From positions 1-8,393 of the forward strand of contig CATMVR010000184.1 in NCBI GenBank assembly GCA_950075905.1: DNA of 8,393 nucleotides, written 5' to 3'. This DNA comes from an uncultured Persicitalea sp. (lineage in GTDB: Bacteria > Bacteroidota > Bacteroidia > Cytophagales > Spirosomataceae). The number at the start of each line of letters is the position of its first letter. The first letter of the stretch is position 1. The translations under genes were made by a program, and so were the position numbers. Shown in pieces: positions 1-7,600 of this stretch. The notes under the pieces are model-generated. The model saw only the letters and a list, made by a program, of their open reading frames with translations, was not told the DNA's origin and did no database searches.

Positions 1-95
1 AGAAGTACCACGTCACGGGCATTACCCTTCCGTTTCTGAATCCGGCCCTGCGGCATACCCGCACCCGGGAAGTATACCTGCTGAAAGTTTATTGA
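1..95 (+). CDS. C-terminal end of an unidentified plus-strand protein (partial)
   Basis: An open frame enters from the left edge (first full codon at 3) and ends with TGA at 93-95, giving the last 30 residues of a protein. The fragment contains PFLNPALRHTRTREVYLLKVY-like text, is rich in basic and hydrophobic residues, and shows no motif I can assign to a family. It is judged to be a real gene end because the stop is followed after 9 bases by a strong inverted-repeat terminator, exactly where a plus-strand transcript would end. It converges on trxA. The function cannot be stated from this fragment. Confidence 0.6.
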   Translation, partial: KYHVTGITLPFLNPALRHTRTREVYLLKVY

Positions 96-104
96 ACCCG
101 ACCA

Positions 105-148
105 ACAAAAATAGAGGGAAGCCCACTTGGGCTTCCCTCTATTTTTGT
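105..148. terminator. Bidirectional intrinsic terminator between convergent genes
   Basis: Bases 105-125 and 128-148 are perfect reverse complements (21 pairs; in practice about 20 pairs closed by a 4-base ACTT loop). The core GAGGGAAGCCC / GGGCTTCCCTC is GC-rich, and the outer part has an A-run on the left and a T-run on the right, so each strand reads a hairpin ending in T5. It lies 9 bases after the stop of the plus-strand gene and 15 bases after the trxA stop, so it can serve both converging transcripts. Confidence 0.9.
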
Positions 149-163
149 CTTAGTATTTTTGGT

Positions 164-487
164 TTATGCTAGCTGCTCATTCAACTTCTGCTCCAATACT
201 GACTTGGGTACCGCGCCAACCACTTTGTCAACCAGTTGTCCACCCTTAAAAATCATCAGGGTAGGGATGCTACGGATACCAAATTTGGCAGGAATCTGAG
301 CGTTCATATCTACGTCCATCTTGGCTATTACTGCCTTACCCTCGTACTCACCGGCCAGTTGCTCCACAACGGGACCAATCATTTTACAGGGGCCACACCA
401 TTCGGCCCAAAAATCCACGAGTACGGGTTTGTCTCCCTGAATCAGTTCTTCAAAACTGCTATCAGTAACTTCGAGTGCTTTTGCCAT
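164..487 (-). CDS. trxA: Thioredoxin
   Basis: A 107-residue cytoplasmic dithiol-disulfide oxidoreductase that keeps client proteins reduced (ribonucleotide reductase, peroxidases, methionine sulfoxide reductase) and is itself recycled by thioredoxin reductase. The active site WCGPC is at residues 30-34 inside the typical VDFWAEWCGPCK context. The buried Asp25, the following KMDVD strand (56-60) and the cis-proline loop SIPT (Pro75) are all present, as is the late glycine motif KVVGAVPK. The length matches the family (about 105-110). The frame stays open upstream to 586, but the 33 extra residues resemble nothing in thioredoxins, so the start is taken at the ATG at 485-487 (MAKALEVTD). No Shine-Dalgarno sequence is visible; the leader is A/T-rich as in Bacteroidota. 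It is a housekeeping gene and marks the left border of the carbohydrate locus. Confidence 0.97.
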   Translation of the reverse strand: MAKALEVTDSSFEELIQGDKPVLVDFWAEWCGPCKMIGPVVEQLAGEYEGKAVIAKMDVDMNAQIPAKFGIRSIPTLMIFKGGQLVDKVVGAVPKSVLEQKLNEQLA

Positions 488-686
488 GTTAAAATATTCT
501 AATGTGATAATTGTTCTGATTAATAAATCAAAAACGGTTGGCAAAAGTTCCTCTGTAACATTGCTCCCTAAATTCTTGGGGGGCAATCATGATATTTTGC
601 CGGGCAAAGCCAAAGGATTCGGCAATAAGTTGCTTTCAGATACCACCATTCCCCGAAAAACAATTATTCATCAAAGACGGGGGTAT
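488..686. other. Intergenic region between the GH26 gene and trxA
   Basis: These 199 bases must hold the trxA promoter and the end of the GH26 transcript, both read on the minus strand. I found no gene and no close match to the Bacteroidota promoter pair (TTTG near -33, TAnnTTTG near -7). Several weak inverted repeats occur. TGATT-aata-AATCA at 517-530 lies about 30 bases upstream of the trxA ATG and could be a protein-binding site or part of the leader. TTGCTCCC/GGGGGCAA lies at 561-568/579-586, with one wobble pair. An interrupted repeat lies at 638-655/678-688, overlapping the GH26 stop codon. None has a T-run in the right place to be a convincing terminator for the GH26 gene. Confidence 0.5.
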
Positions 687-1844
687 CTAAAAAAACAAAA
701 ACTTTCTCCGACGATAAAGATTAGGATAATCTCCTTCAAAAAGAGTGAAAGGGTCCTGATAAAATTTAACAAAATCGGTGGCACTTGCATGACCTGGGTA
801 GGGGGCGTAAAAATGGGTAGGGCTTCGGGAATCATTTCTCCACACCAGTACATAAGCAAGTCGTACCTTTTCGGCCTTCAAAGCGTACAAAAGGGAACTT
901 GTCCACCAGGTAGTATCCGGAATAGATTCTAAGCCTGTTTCGGTGAAGGCGGCCAGTTTTTCTGCCTTGCGGGCATAATCCGAAACAATTTTGAGCCGCA
1001 TGATGCCGTCAGGCAGCGCGTAGCGACCATTTCTCCCAAAATCAGTGTAGTTATCCACCCCCACCATATCCACCCAGGCATCACCCGGGTACCGGTCGAG
1101 GTACTCCGCTTCGTTCTTGAAGTTACAGTCAGGCGAAAACACGTAAATAAAGTTGTGAACCTGCATTTCATCACGCAGATACTTGACCGTAAACCGCCAG
1201 AGGGTAGTAAACTCTTCGGCTGAGCAGTGGGGTTTTCCCCACCAAAACCACCCACCATCCTGCTCATGGTAGGGCCGAAAAAGCATGGGGACCAATTTTC
1301 CATCGTTTCCGCGCACGTTATTGGCAAGATCAGCCACGGTTTGCAATATTGCCTTATACTGCTCATGGTGCGAACCACCCGGAATCAGATTTGCCACCGC
1401 CGGCACAGTAAGTGAATCTTTCCAGTAGAACCCGGTTTGGGGAGATACGGGATTGGTAAAATGCCAGGCCACGGTAGTAACCCCACCCCGGGTGTAGGTG
1501 TCTGAAATTTGCTGGCGCAGCGATGCCTTGGCCCGTTCGATAGCCTGTGGTGACCGCCCCGATAACCCGCTGAAATCCACCCCAATGACCGCCGGATGGG
1601 CTCCGGTTACAGATTTTATATCAGAGCGGTTTTGATCTCCCTGCCAGCCGTGTCCATACTCAGTGGCGTGCTGATGGCCAAACAGGATGTGCCGGCGCGA
1701 AATTTTTTGCAGGTTATGGTACAACGCTCGGGTTTCCTGGGTAGCGTTGGAATCAAGCAAACGAGGCCGGGCAACGGCGGTGAGCATTGCCCCCAGACAA
1801 AACAGCCAGGTAAGGGTTAATTTGAAGAAGAAAGAAGTATTCAT
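687..1844 (-). CDS. GH26 family beta-mannanase (endo-/exo-beta-1,4-mannanase), exported
   Basis: A 385-residue glycoside hydrolase of family 26, expected to hydrolyse beta-1,4-mannosidic bonds of mannan, glucomannan or galactomannan with retention of configuration. Residues 1-25 form a signal peptide with a probable cleavage after AVA (23-25). The early motif FGHQHATEYGHGW (55-67) and VDFSG (89-93) fit the family. The acid/base Glu194 lies in RPYHEQDGGWFWWG (190-203), and the nucleophile Glu302 in FTETG (300-304). The 108-residue spacing between them equals that of the Cellvibrio Man26A pair (E212/E320). VGVDNY (261-266) and the VLVWRND strand (332-338) supply further expected active-site residues. 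The only cysteine in the signal region (Cys16, after WLF) does not make a lipobox, and no C-terminal sorting domain is seen, so a periplasmic location is inferred. The protein ends in a basic-hydrophobic tail (YRRRKFLFF). It follows the SGBP gene on the same strand by 90 bases, but an intrinsic terminator lies between them. The exact substrate and endo or exo mode cannot be read from the sequence. Confidence 0.93.
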   Translation of the reverse strand: MNTSFFFKLTLTWLFCLGAMLTAVARPRLLDSNATQETRALYHNLQKISRRHILFGHQHATEYGHGWQGDQNRSDIKSVTGAHPAVIGVDFSGLSGRSPQAIERAKASLRQQISDTYTRGGVTTVAWHFTNPVSPQTGFYWKDSLTVPAVANLIPGGSHHEQYKAILQTVADLANNVRGNDGKLVPMLFRPYHEQDGGWFWWGKPHCSAEEFTTLWRFTVKYLRDEMQVHNFIYVFSPDCNFKNEAEYLDRYPGDAWVDMVGVDNYTDFGRNGRYALPDGIMRLKIVSDYARKAEKLAAFTETGLESIPDTTWWTSSLLYALKAEKVRLAYVLVWRNDSRSPTHFYAPYPGHASATDFVKFYQDPFTLFEGDYPNLYRRRKFLFF

Positions 1845-1883
1845 GGTAGCAAAAAATTACATTCCAGCTTGCCTGGAAAACCC

Positions 1884-1919
1884 AAAAAAAGGGTGGTGTT
1901 CACTTGCTGAACACCACCC
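1884..1919 (-). terminator. Intrinsic terminator after the SusC-SusD-SGBP operon
   Basis: GGGTGGTGTTCA (1891-1902) and TGAACACCACCC (1908-1919) form a perfect 12-bp stem with the 5-base loop CTTGC. Read on the minus strand, the stem is followed at once by T7 (1890-1884), the classic intrinsic terminator layout. On the plus strand no T-run follows, so it acts on minus-strand transcripts only. It begins 15 bases after the SGBP stop codon and ends 39 bases before the GH26 start codon, and should end most transcripts of the upstream operon. Confidence 0.9.
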
Positions 1920-1934
1920 AACTCACTGACTTGT

Positions 1935-3026
1935 TTACTTTACGAGCAAAATGTCGTCAAAATAGAAAGTCTCGTCCTGCTTATCGGGTCCTTTGATACG
2001 AAAACCAACCTGGGTTAGTTTTTTCCCCGAAACCCAGAAATCCATGTCTGTCAGTTTGATCTTGAAATAGTTCCAGACCCCTGCTTTTACCTTTATTTCG
2101 TTGGCATCGTTGTAGTCCCCAAAGCCACCTTTGCCGGCATCCGTTGTCACGTAGAGCGAATAGTCCTGAGAGGCTCCCCTGATCCAACCCGTCAGATAAG
2201 TGTACTCGGGTGAATACACCAAAGGGGTAGACCAGTTCGACAGGCCCGTCAAATGCCAGTTTCCTTTCTGGTATGTTTTGGCGAGGGAAGCCGTCCCAGC
2301 CTTTCTTTCCTTGGTAGACACCACGGCTGCATCCCCCCAGGAGGCATTTTGGAACCCGGTTCCGAAGGTATCGGTAAAGATTTTGTAAGAAAGATCCTTA
2401 TTCACGAACTCCTGCCGGGTCCGGATTCGGCCCGTACCGTTGGTGATGCTGAGCGTACCCCGGTTTAGGGTACTGGCGGGCATTCGTACCACCAGCTGCT
2501 TCTTCTCTTTGGAAACAATCGTGGCCGCATCCGAAATGCCCTTCACCGAATCTGCCACCGCTACCGCTGTGACATCATCAAGATTGTTGCCGGTGAGCGT
2601 AATCACAGTTCCCTCCGTGAAGTTGTAATCTGAGACGTCGGACACTGACGGGTAAGCCAGTACCTTAAATGGGATGGTGGTTGTTTTACCGGCGCTATTG
2701 GTAAAAGAAATGTTCTGTACACCACCCGCGGCCTCTGTGGGTACCCTGAATATAAGGGTCTCGTCGGTGTTGAGGGTAGGCTGAAATCCCGCCTCTACGC
2801 CCTGCTTTTCGAATGTAATGTTTCGGATATCTCCTAGTCCGGTACCCATAAGTGTTACCACAGAACCACTCGCTGCCGAGTCGGGCATGATCTTGGTTGC
2901 TACCGGGTTGCCTGGCTCATAGCGCGGGGTGCCGTCGGTATCCTCTTCGCAGGAGGTCAATGCCAGCCCGGCTACCAGGCCAATGAGCACTAGTCCGGGA
3001 AAACGATTCAATCTATATTTTTTCAT
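1935..3026 (-). CDS. Surface glycan-binding lipoprotein with two IPT/TIG domains (SusE-position SGBP)
   Basis: A 363-residue outer-membrane lipoprotein in the position after SusD normally held by SusE/SGBP proteins, which bind polysaccharide at the surface and help feed the SusCD pair. The signal peptide ends in the lipobox LTSC (23-26); Cys26 is followed by EEDTD, an acidic stretch of the kind that directs Bacteroidota lipoproteins to the cell surface. Two Ig-like IPT/TIG domains follow: about 41-123 (with GSVVTLMGTGLGDI and the strand VQNISFTN) and about 125-208 (with GTVITLTGNNLDDV and GTLSITN). The C-terminal part (about 210-363) is aromatic-rich, with tryptophans at 230, 257, 265, 281, 318 and 331. 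It ends in FYFDDILLVK, a closing strand typical of beta-sandwich carbohydrate-binding domains, so it is the likely glycan-binding module. TIG spacers plus a terminal binding domain are known from SGBPs of xyloglucan and mannan loci. The ligand is inferred from the neighbouring GH26. The start is supported by the signal peptide and MKKY opening. Confidence 0.9.
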   Translation of the reverse strand: MKKYRLNRFPGLVLIGLVAGLALTSCEEDTDGTPRYEPGNPVATKIMPDSAASGSVVTLMGTGLGDIRNITFEKQGVEAGFQPTLNTDETLIFRVPTEAAGGVQNISFTNSAGKTTTIPFKVLAYPSVSDVSDYNFTEGTVITLTGNNLDDVTAVAVADSVKGISDAATIVSKEKKQLVVRMPASTLNRGTLSITNGTGRIRTRQEFVNKDLSYKIFTDTFGTGFQNASWGDAAVVSTKERKAGTASLAKTYQKGNWHLTGLSNWSTPLVYSPEYTYLTGWIRGASQDYSLYVTTDAGKGGFGDYNDANEIKVKAGVWNYFKIKLTDMDFWVSGKKLTQVGFRIKGPDKQDETFYFDDILLVK

Positions 3027-3063
3027 CAGGTTAATTTTTATTAATTGGTAGGGAAGCTAGGGA

Positions 3064-4632
3064 TTAGTTGTAGTAGGGAACAGGCTCCTTGCCCAGCTCG
3101 GGGTCCTGCACGATTTCCCCGGCCGGAATGGGGAGATACATCTTATCTTCGGTGAAGTTGGTGATGTAGTTGGCCCCGGTTACCGTGCCCCGGTTTTGCT
3201 TTTCGATCATTTGCTTCGCCTTGGTAAATCCCTGCCGCTGAATATCATACCAGTAGTCGCCCTCGAAGGCAAACTCCACCCGCCGCTCGTGCAGAATATC
3301 GTTCAGCGTAAAAGAGGTTCGGGCCGGCAAACCTGCCCGGTTTCTCACCGCGTTCAGTGCTTCCAGAGCTTTGGCATCCGTGGTAGAAGCCGCCGTACCC
3401 AGCGTAGCCTCGGCAAAAATCAACAGAACATCGGCATAGCGCAACAGTACCACGTCATTACCAGAATTTTGTCCCATTACCGGCTCTCCCCCAAAGCTTT
3501 TGCCGGGGCCGGCAAAGTACTTGGCAATATTGGAGCGGGTGGCGTTCATGCTACCCCCATCGGCCGTAGGCTGAATAGTGTCGTAGCGAAACCCATTGGC
3601 CATAAACTCATTGTATTTGGGAGCATTGACCCGCTGGGGCTTCCAGTTGAGGTTCGTCCAGCCGTGCTCCATCACCGACCACTTGCGCCGCATATCGCCA
3701 AATTCGTATTCCTGCAAAATATCCAGGGAAGGAATGTACATCTCCCAGGCGTCGGCCTCAGCCGTGCGTAGGGCTCCCGCTCCCCGATCGGGGTTTTTCA
3801 GGTTGCCTGTGCCCCAGGGGTCCTGGGAAAACTGGTGCTGAATCGAAAACAGTGACTCCTCGTTATTGTCCATGCTCATTTTGGTGAACATGCCGTTGTA
3901 ATCTGATACCAACCGGTACTTACCCGAAGCAATCACCTCGGCGGCTTTGGCTTTGGCATTGGGGTAATCTTTGGTATAGAGATAAAGCTTAGCCATAAGA
4001 CCCTTGGCAGAGTACTTCGTAACCCGTCCCGGCTCGTCGGATTCGGGCAGGCCGGCCTCAGCCATTTTGAGCTCTTCCAGAGCAAAGCGCAACACGTCTT
4101 TTTGGTAATACCGAGGGATGTTAAAATTGCCGAATAGTGCAGTTTCGCCCGGATCGGTAATAATCGGCGCGGCTCCCCAGGTACGGGCAATGTAGAAATA
4201 CACCAGACCCCGAATGAAATGGCACTCGGCGATGGCCGGGTCCAGGTAGGCAGCACCGCCGCCACTGGCTTTTTTCTCTTCGAAGGTCTTGATCAGTACG
4301 TTGGAGTACCCGATGATTTTGTAGAAAGCACCCCAGGCCGCACCGATGCGGTCAGAGGCAGAGGATACCGTAAAGTTGAGGTATTCCACATCGGTATAGG
4401 TAAACATATTTCCGGCCATTACGTCACCGATGGCGTCTTGCGCCCGGCTTTCGTAGTTGCGCCAGGGAAGACCGCTGTAGAGGGTACTGGTAGCCGCCCT
4501 CACCTCGGAGGCATTGTTGTAATAGTTGCCCGTAGTTGTTCCTGACAATGAGGGGCGTTCGATAAAATCCTCTTTGCAGGATACCAGCAGAAGTGCCGGC
4601 AATAAGAGGGCTATGATAGGTTTGATTTTCAT
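3064..4632 (-). CDS. susD: SusD/RagB-family nutrient-binding outer membrane lipoprotein
   Basis: A 522-residue SusD-like lipoprotein that forms the hinged lid over the SusC barrel and captures glycan for import. The lipobox LVSC ends at Cys19, followed by KED, close to the K-(D/E)-(D/E) surface-export signal described for Bacteroidota lipoproteins. Family hallmarks in order are: SEVRAATSTLYSGLPW (42-57); the TPR-type helix AECHFIRGLVYFYIARTWG (135-153); YSAKGLMAKLYLY (207-219); LLRYADVLLIFAEA (396-409); LNAVRNRAGLP (426-436); ILHERRVEFAFEGDYWYDIQR (446-466), the conserved RagB/SusD C-terminal block; and YLPIPAGEIVQDPEL (499-513). The length is normal for the family. The gene starts 26 bases after the SusC stop and ends 37 bases before the SGBP start, so the three are almost surely cotranscribed. 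The leader is A/T-rich without a Shine-Dalgarno. Ligand specificity cannot be read from SusD sequences; mannan is inferred from context. Confidence 0.97.
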   Translation of the reverse strand: MKIKPIIALLLPALLLVSCKEDFIERPSLSGTTTGNYYNNASEVRAATSTLYSGLPWRNYESRAQDAIGDVMAGNMFTYTDVEYLNFTVSSASDRIGAAWGAFYKIIGYSNVLIKTFEEKKASGGGAAYLDPAIAECHFIRGLVYFYIARTWGAAPIITDPGETALFGNFNIPRYYQKDVLRFALEELKMAEAGLPESDEPGRVTKYSAKGLMAKLYLYTKDYPNAKAKAAEVIASGKYRLVSDYNGMFTKMSMDNNEESLFSIQHQFSQDPWGTGNLKNPDRGAGALRTAEADAWEMYIPSLDILQEYEFGDMRRKWSVMEHGWTNLNWKPQRVNAPKYNEFMANGFRYDTIQPTADGGSMNATRSNIAKYFAGPGKSFGGEPVMGQNSGNDVVLLRYADVLLIFAEATLGTAASTTDAKALEALNAVRNRAGLPARTSFTLNDILHERRVEFAFEGDYWYDIQRQGFTKAKQMIEKQNRGTVTGANYITNFTEDKMYLPIPAGEIVQDPELGKEPVPYYN

Positions 4633-4658
4633 ATCTAAAAACAGATTTTTTGGGTCAA

Positions 4659-7600
4659 TTAGAATTGCAGATTCGCGCCAACAGTAAAGGTGCGGGGGTT
4701 GGGATAGTGCCCCGTATCGACGTTCATAAGTTTCACGCTATTGTTGAAAGCCCCGATCTCGGGGTCATAGCCAGAGTAGTTCGTAAACGTTTTCAGGTTC
4801 TGAATGGAAGCATAGAACCGCACGGTCGAGATTTTGGCTTTGCTCAACAGGCTCGACGGCAAGCGATATCCCAGCGTAATGTTCTGAATCCGGGCGTAGG
4901 AGGCATCCTCTACGTAGCGGTCAGACATGGCCGTGTTATTTTTATTGGTATTGGTAAAGCGGGGCAGAGCGCCGTCGGTATTTTCGGCGGTGTAGCGATC
5001 CGTGACGGTATTCATCTGGTTGGTATAGGCGTTATTCAGCCCTTCCAGCTGCCAGCGAAGAAAATTGAACGCTTTGGCTCCCTGGCTTCCCTGCAAAAAC
5101 AGGCTGAAATCAAAACCGCCGTAGTTGAGGCTATTGGTAAATCCCCAGGAGAATTTGGGCAGAGGGCTGCCAATATACGTGTAATCCTGGGCGTCGATTT
5201 TGCCATCTTCGTTAATGTCCTTGAACCGGATATCGCCCAGCCAGGTTTCGGTTTGATTCACATTGTAGCCAAACTGCGGTATGCTGTTGTCCAGGTCTTC
5301 CTGGGTGCGGAAAAGGCCATCGGTAACCAGCCCCCAAAACGACCCAACCGGCCGGCCGGGCGTGGTGTGGGTAATCAGGTAGTTGTTGTAGTACACTTTA
5401 CCATCCAGGGCCGATGCAGCGCTAGCGGCCTGATCGTAATTGTTGGTAAACTGCGTGACTACCAAGTTAGTCTTCCAGGTTAAGTTATCATTCTTGATGT
5501 TGGTGGTGGTAATACCCACGTCTATTCCGGTGTTGGTCATTTGGCCGGCATTACCAAGTGGAGCTTTCAGGTCGTCCCACTGGTCGCCTACTCCAATCAG
5601 GTTTGGTCCCGTCAGGAAGATAATCATATCGGAGGTTACCTTCTTATACACATCGATGGTAGCATCAATGCGTCCTCCGAGGAAGCCCAGATCAAGTCCG
5701 GCGTTGGAGGTTTTCACCGACTCCCATTTCAGGTTGGGATTAGGAATACCATTGATCATGTTGGAAGAGCCAAAACCCACCGGACCGGAGAAAAACTGCA
5801 CGGCTCCCACGTAGGCGGGGTTGGGGGCACCGGAGGGGAAGTTCTGGTTGCCTACTACCCCGTAGCCCAGGCGCAGCTTGGCAAAGTTCAACACATTGCC
5901 AATGGCCCCTTTCATGAATTTTTCGTTGGAGATTGTCCAACCCGCCGACACGCCCGGGAAGTACCCCCAGCGATTGTTGGGGCCAAAGTTGGACGAACCG
6001 TCGGTTCGGAAGCTGGCCGAAATAGAATAGCGATCGTCGTAGGTATAGTTGGCCCGGGCAAAGTAAGACTCCATGGCCCATTGTCCTTTTCCGCCGCTTA
6101 GGCCCCAGGTGGTCTGGTCGGCGCTTCCCGTATTCAGGTCAAAAATATTGGCCTGTAAATCTACCTTCGTTCCCGAAATAGCCTGGTAGTAGGAATTTTG
6201 CGCCTGATGCCCCAGCGTAGCCTGAATGCCGTGCTTTTTGAAATACTTGTTATACGACAGATAATTCGTCAGTGACCAGTAGTAGCTATCGGAGCGCGAG
6301 TCGATGAGTTTGCTGCGAAACGAAGTTCCGCCCACATTTCCGGCTTTCTGGAAGGCCTCATTATTATTTTGTCCAAGCGAGTAGGAAAGTTCGTTGCGAA
6401 AGGAAAGATCTTTCAGCAGCTGAAATTCGGCGTAAAGGCTACCAAAAACCGTATTAGTGGTTTTGTTATTGCCCCTAAACTGGCTGTTGCCTACGAGGTT
6501 GGCATTGTTGTACTGCACTCCCCCAATGGTTTGGCCGCCGCCCCAGGTTCCGTCCAGATTTTTCACGGGTGTGAGGGGGCTGGTAGAGGCGCCCCACCAT
6601 ATTGTACCCTCAGCCGCATCGGCCAGCGAAATATTCTGAATGCTGCGTGAAACGTTGGCGCTCAGGCCTACTTTGGCCCAGCTTTTGAGCTGAGTATCCA
6701 TGCTAAACCGGGATGAGTACCGCTTGAAGTCCGACCCTAACAGAATACCTTTATTATCAAAGTAGTTGAGAGACAGGTAGTAAGTGGTTTTGTCGCGGCC
6801 ACCCGAGAAGCTCAGCTGCTGGTTGTTGATCGTACCGCGCTGGAACATGGCATCCTGCCAGTCGGTACCGGGGCCCAACAGTTCCGGATTCCTGAATTCA
6901 TCCGCTACCGGATTGCCAATAATAGGGAGTACTTCGTTTTGATACCGGGCAAAATCTGGCAGTTTCATCAGATCCAGTCGCCGGGCTACTTCAGAAACCC
7001 CCGTGTACATCTCATAGGTTATTTTGCCTTCTCCCTGCTTTCCTTTTTTGGTGGTGATCAGGATCACTCCATTGGCCGCCTGCGAACCATAAATAGCCTG
7101 GGCCGAAGCATCTTTGAGTACGTCGATACTTTCTATATCATTGGGATTCAGCATAGCCATTACACTATTGCCAGTTTGGCCATCGCCACCCCCAAGGCCC
7201 GCGTACCCCGTGCTCGAAGAGGTATTTCCTCCCACAAACGGTACGCCATCAATCACAAACAATGGGTCGTTGTTGTTGATGGAAGTAACGCCCCGCACTT
7301 TTACCGACACGCCCCCACCGGGCTGTCCGCCGTTGCTCGTTACCGTAACACCAGCCGCTTTGCCCTGTAGAAGCTGGTCGATACCCGCGGCGGGAATATC
7401 TTTCAGCTCAGCGGCTTTTACCGTAGTAATAGAAGAAGTAACATCCGAACGCTTGGAAGTACCGTAGCCAATCACCACTACTTCATCGAGGGTACGGTCG
7501 GCAGCCTGTAACACCACATTGATCGTAGTGCGGTTGCCCACCGCAATTTCCTGGGTTTTTAGCCCGATAAAGGAGAATACCAATACATCAGCTCCGGCGG

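Noticed and set aside
517..530. FNR/CRP-like site upstream of trxA
   Set aside because: The 14-base symmetry TGATT-N4-AATCA does not match the FNR pattern TTGAT-N4-ATCAA in register; kept only as an unnamed palindrome.
488..586. Upstream extension of the thioredoxin frame to an ATG at 586 (140 aa)
   Set aside because: The extra 33 residues do not resemble thioredoxin or a signal peptide, while the internal ATG at 485-487 gives the normal family length and N-terminus.
638..688. Interrupted inverted repeat after the GH26 stop as a terminator
   Set aside because: The stem is broken by an unpaired stretch, the loop is 22 bases and no T-run follows on the minus strand.
929..1378. Second minus-strand open frame of 149 codons inside the GH26 gene
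   Set aside because: It overlaps the GH26 catalytic region in another frame, and the GH26 frame carries both catalytic glutamates intact with no sign of a frameshift.
1850..1886. Possible Bacteroidota promoter (TTTG at 1886-1883 and ATTTTTTG at 1857-1850, minus strand) for the GH26 gene
   Set aside because: The spacer of 25 bases is too long, the -7 element begins AT instead of TA, and transcription would begin at or next to the start codon.
3196..3771. Plus-strand open frame of 191 codons
   Set aside because: It is antisense to the conserved C-terminal half of susD and shows no motif; a shadow frame.
4650..5483. Plus-strand open frame of 277 codons
   Set aside because: It lies fully antisense to the conserved barrel region of susC, has a low-complexity shadow-like composition and no recognisable domain; it reflects codon bias of the real gene.
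5541..6101. Plus-strand open frame of 186 codons
   Set aside because: Antisense to the susC barrel with no domain or leader; a shadow frame.
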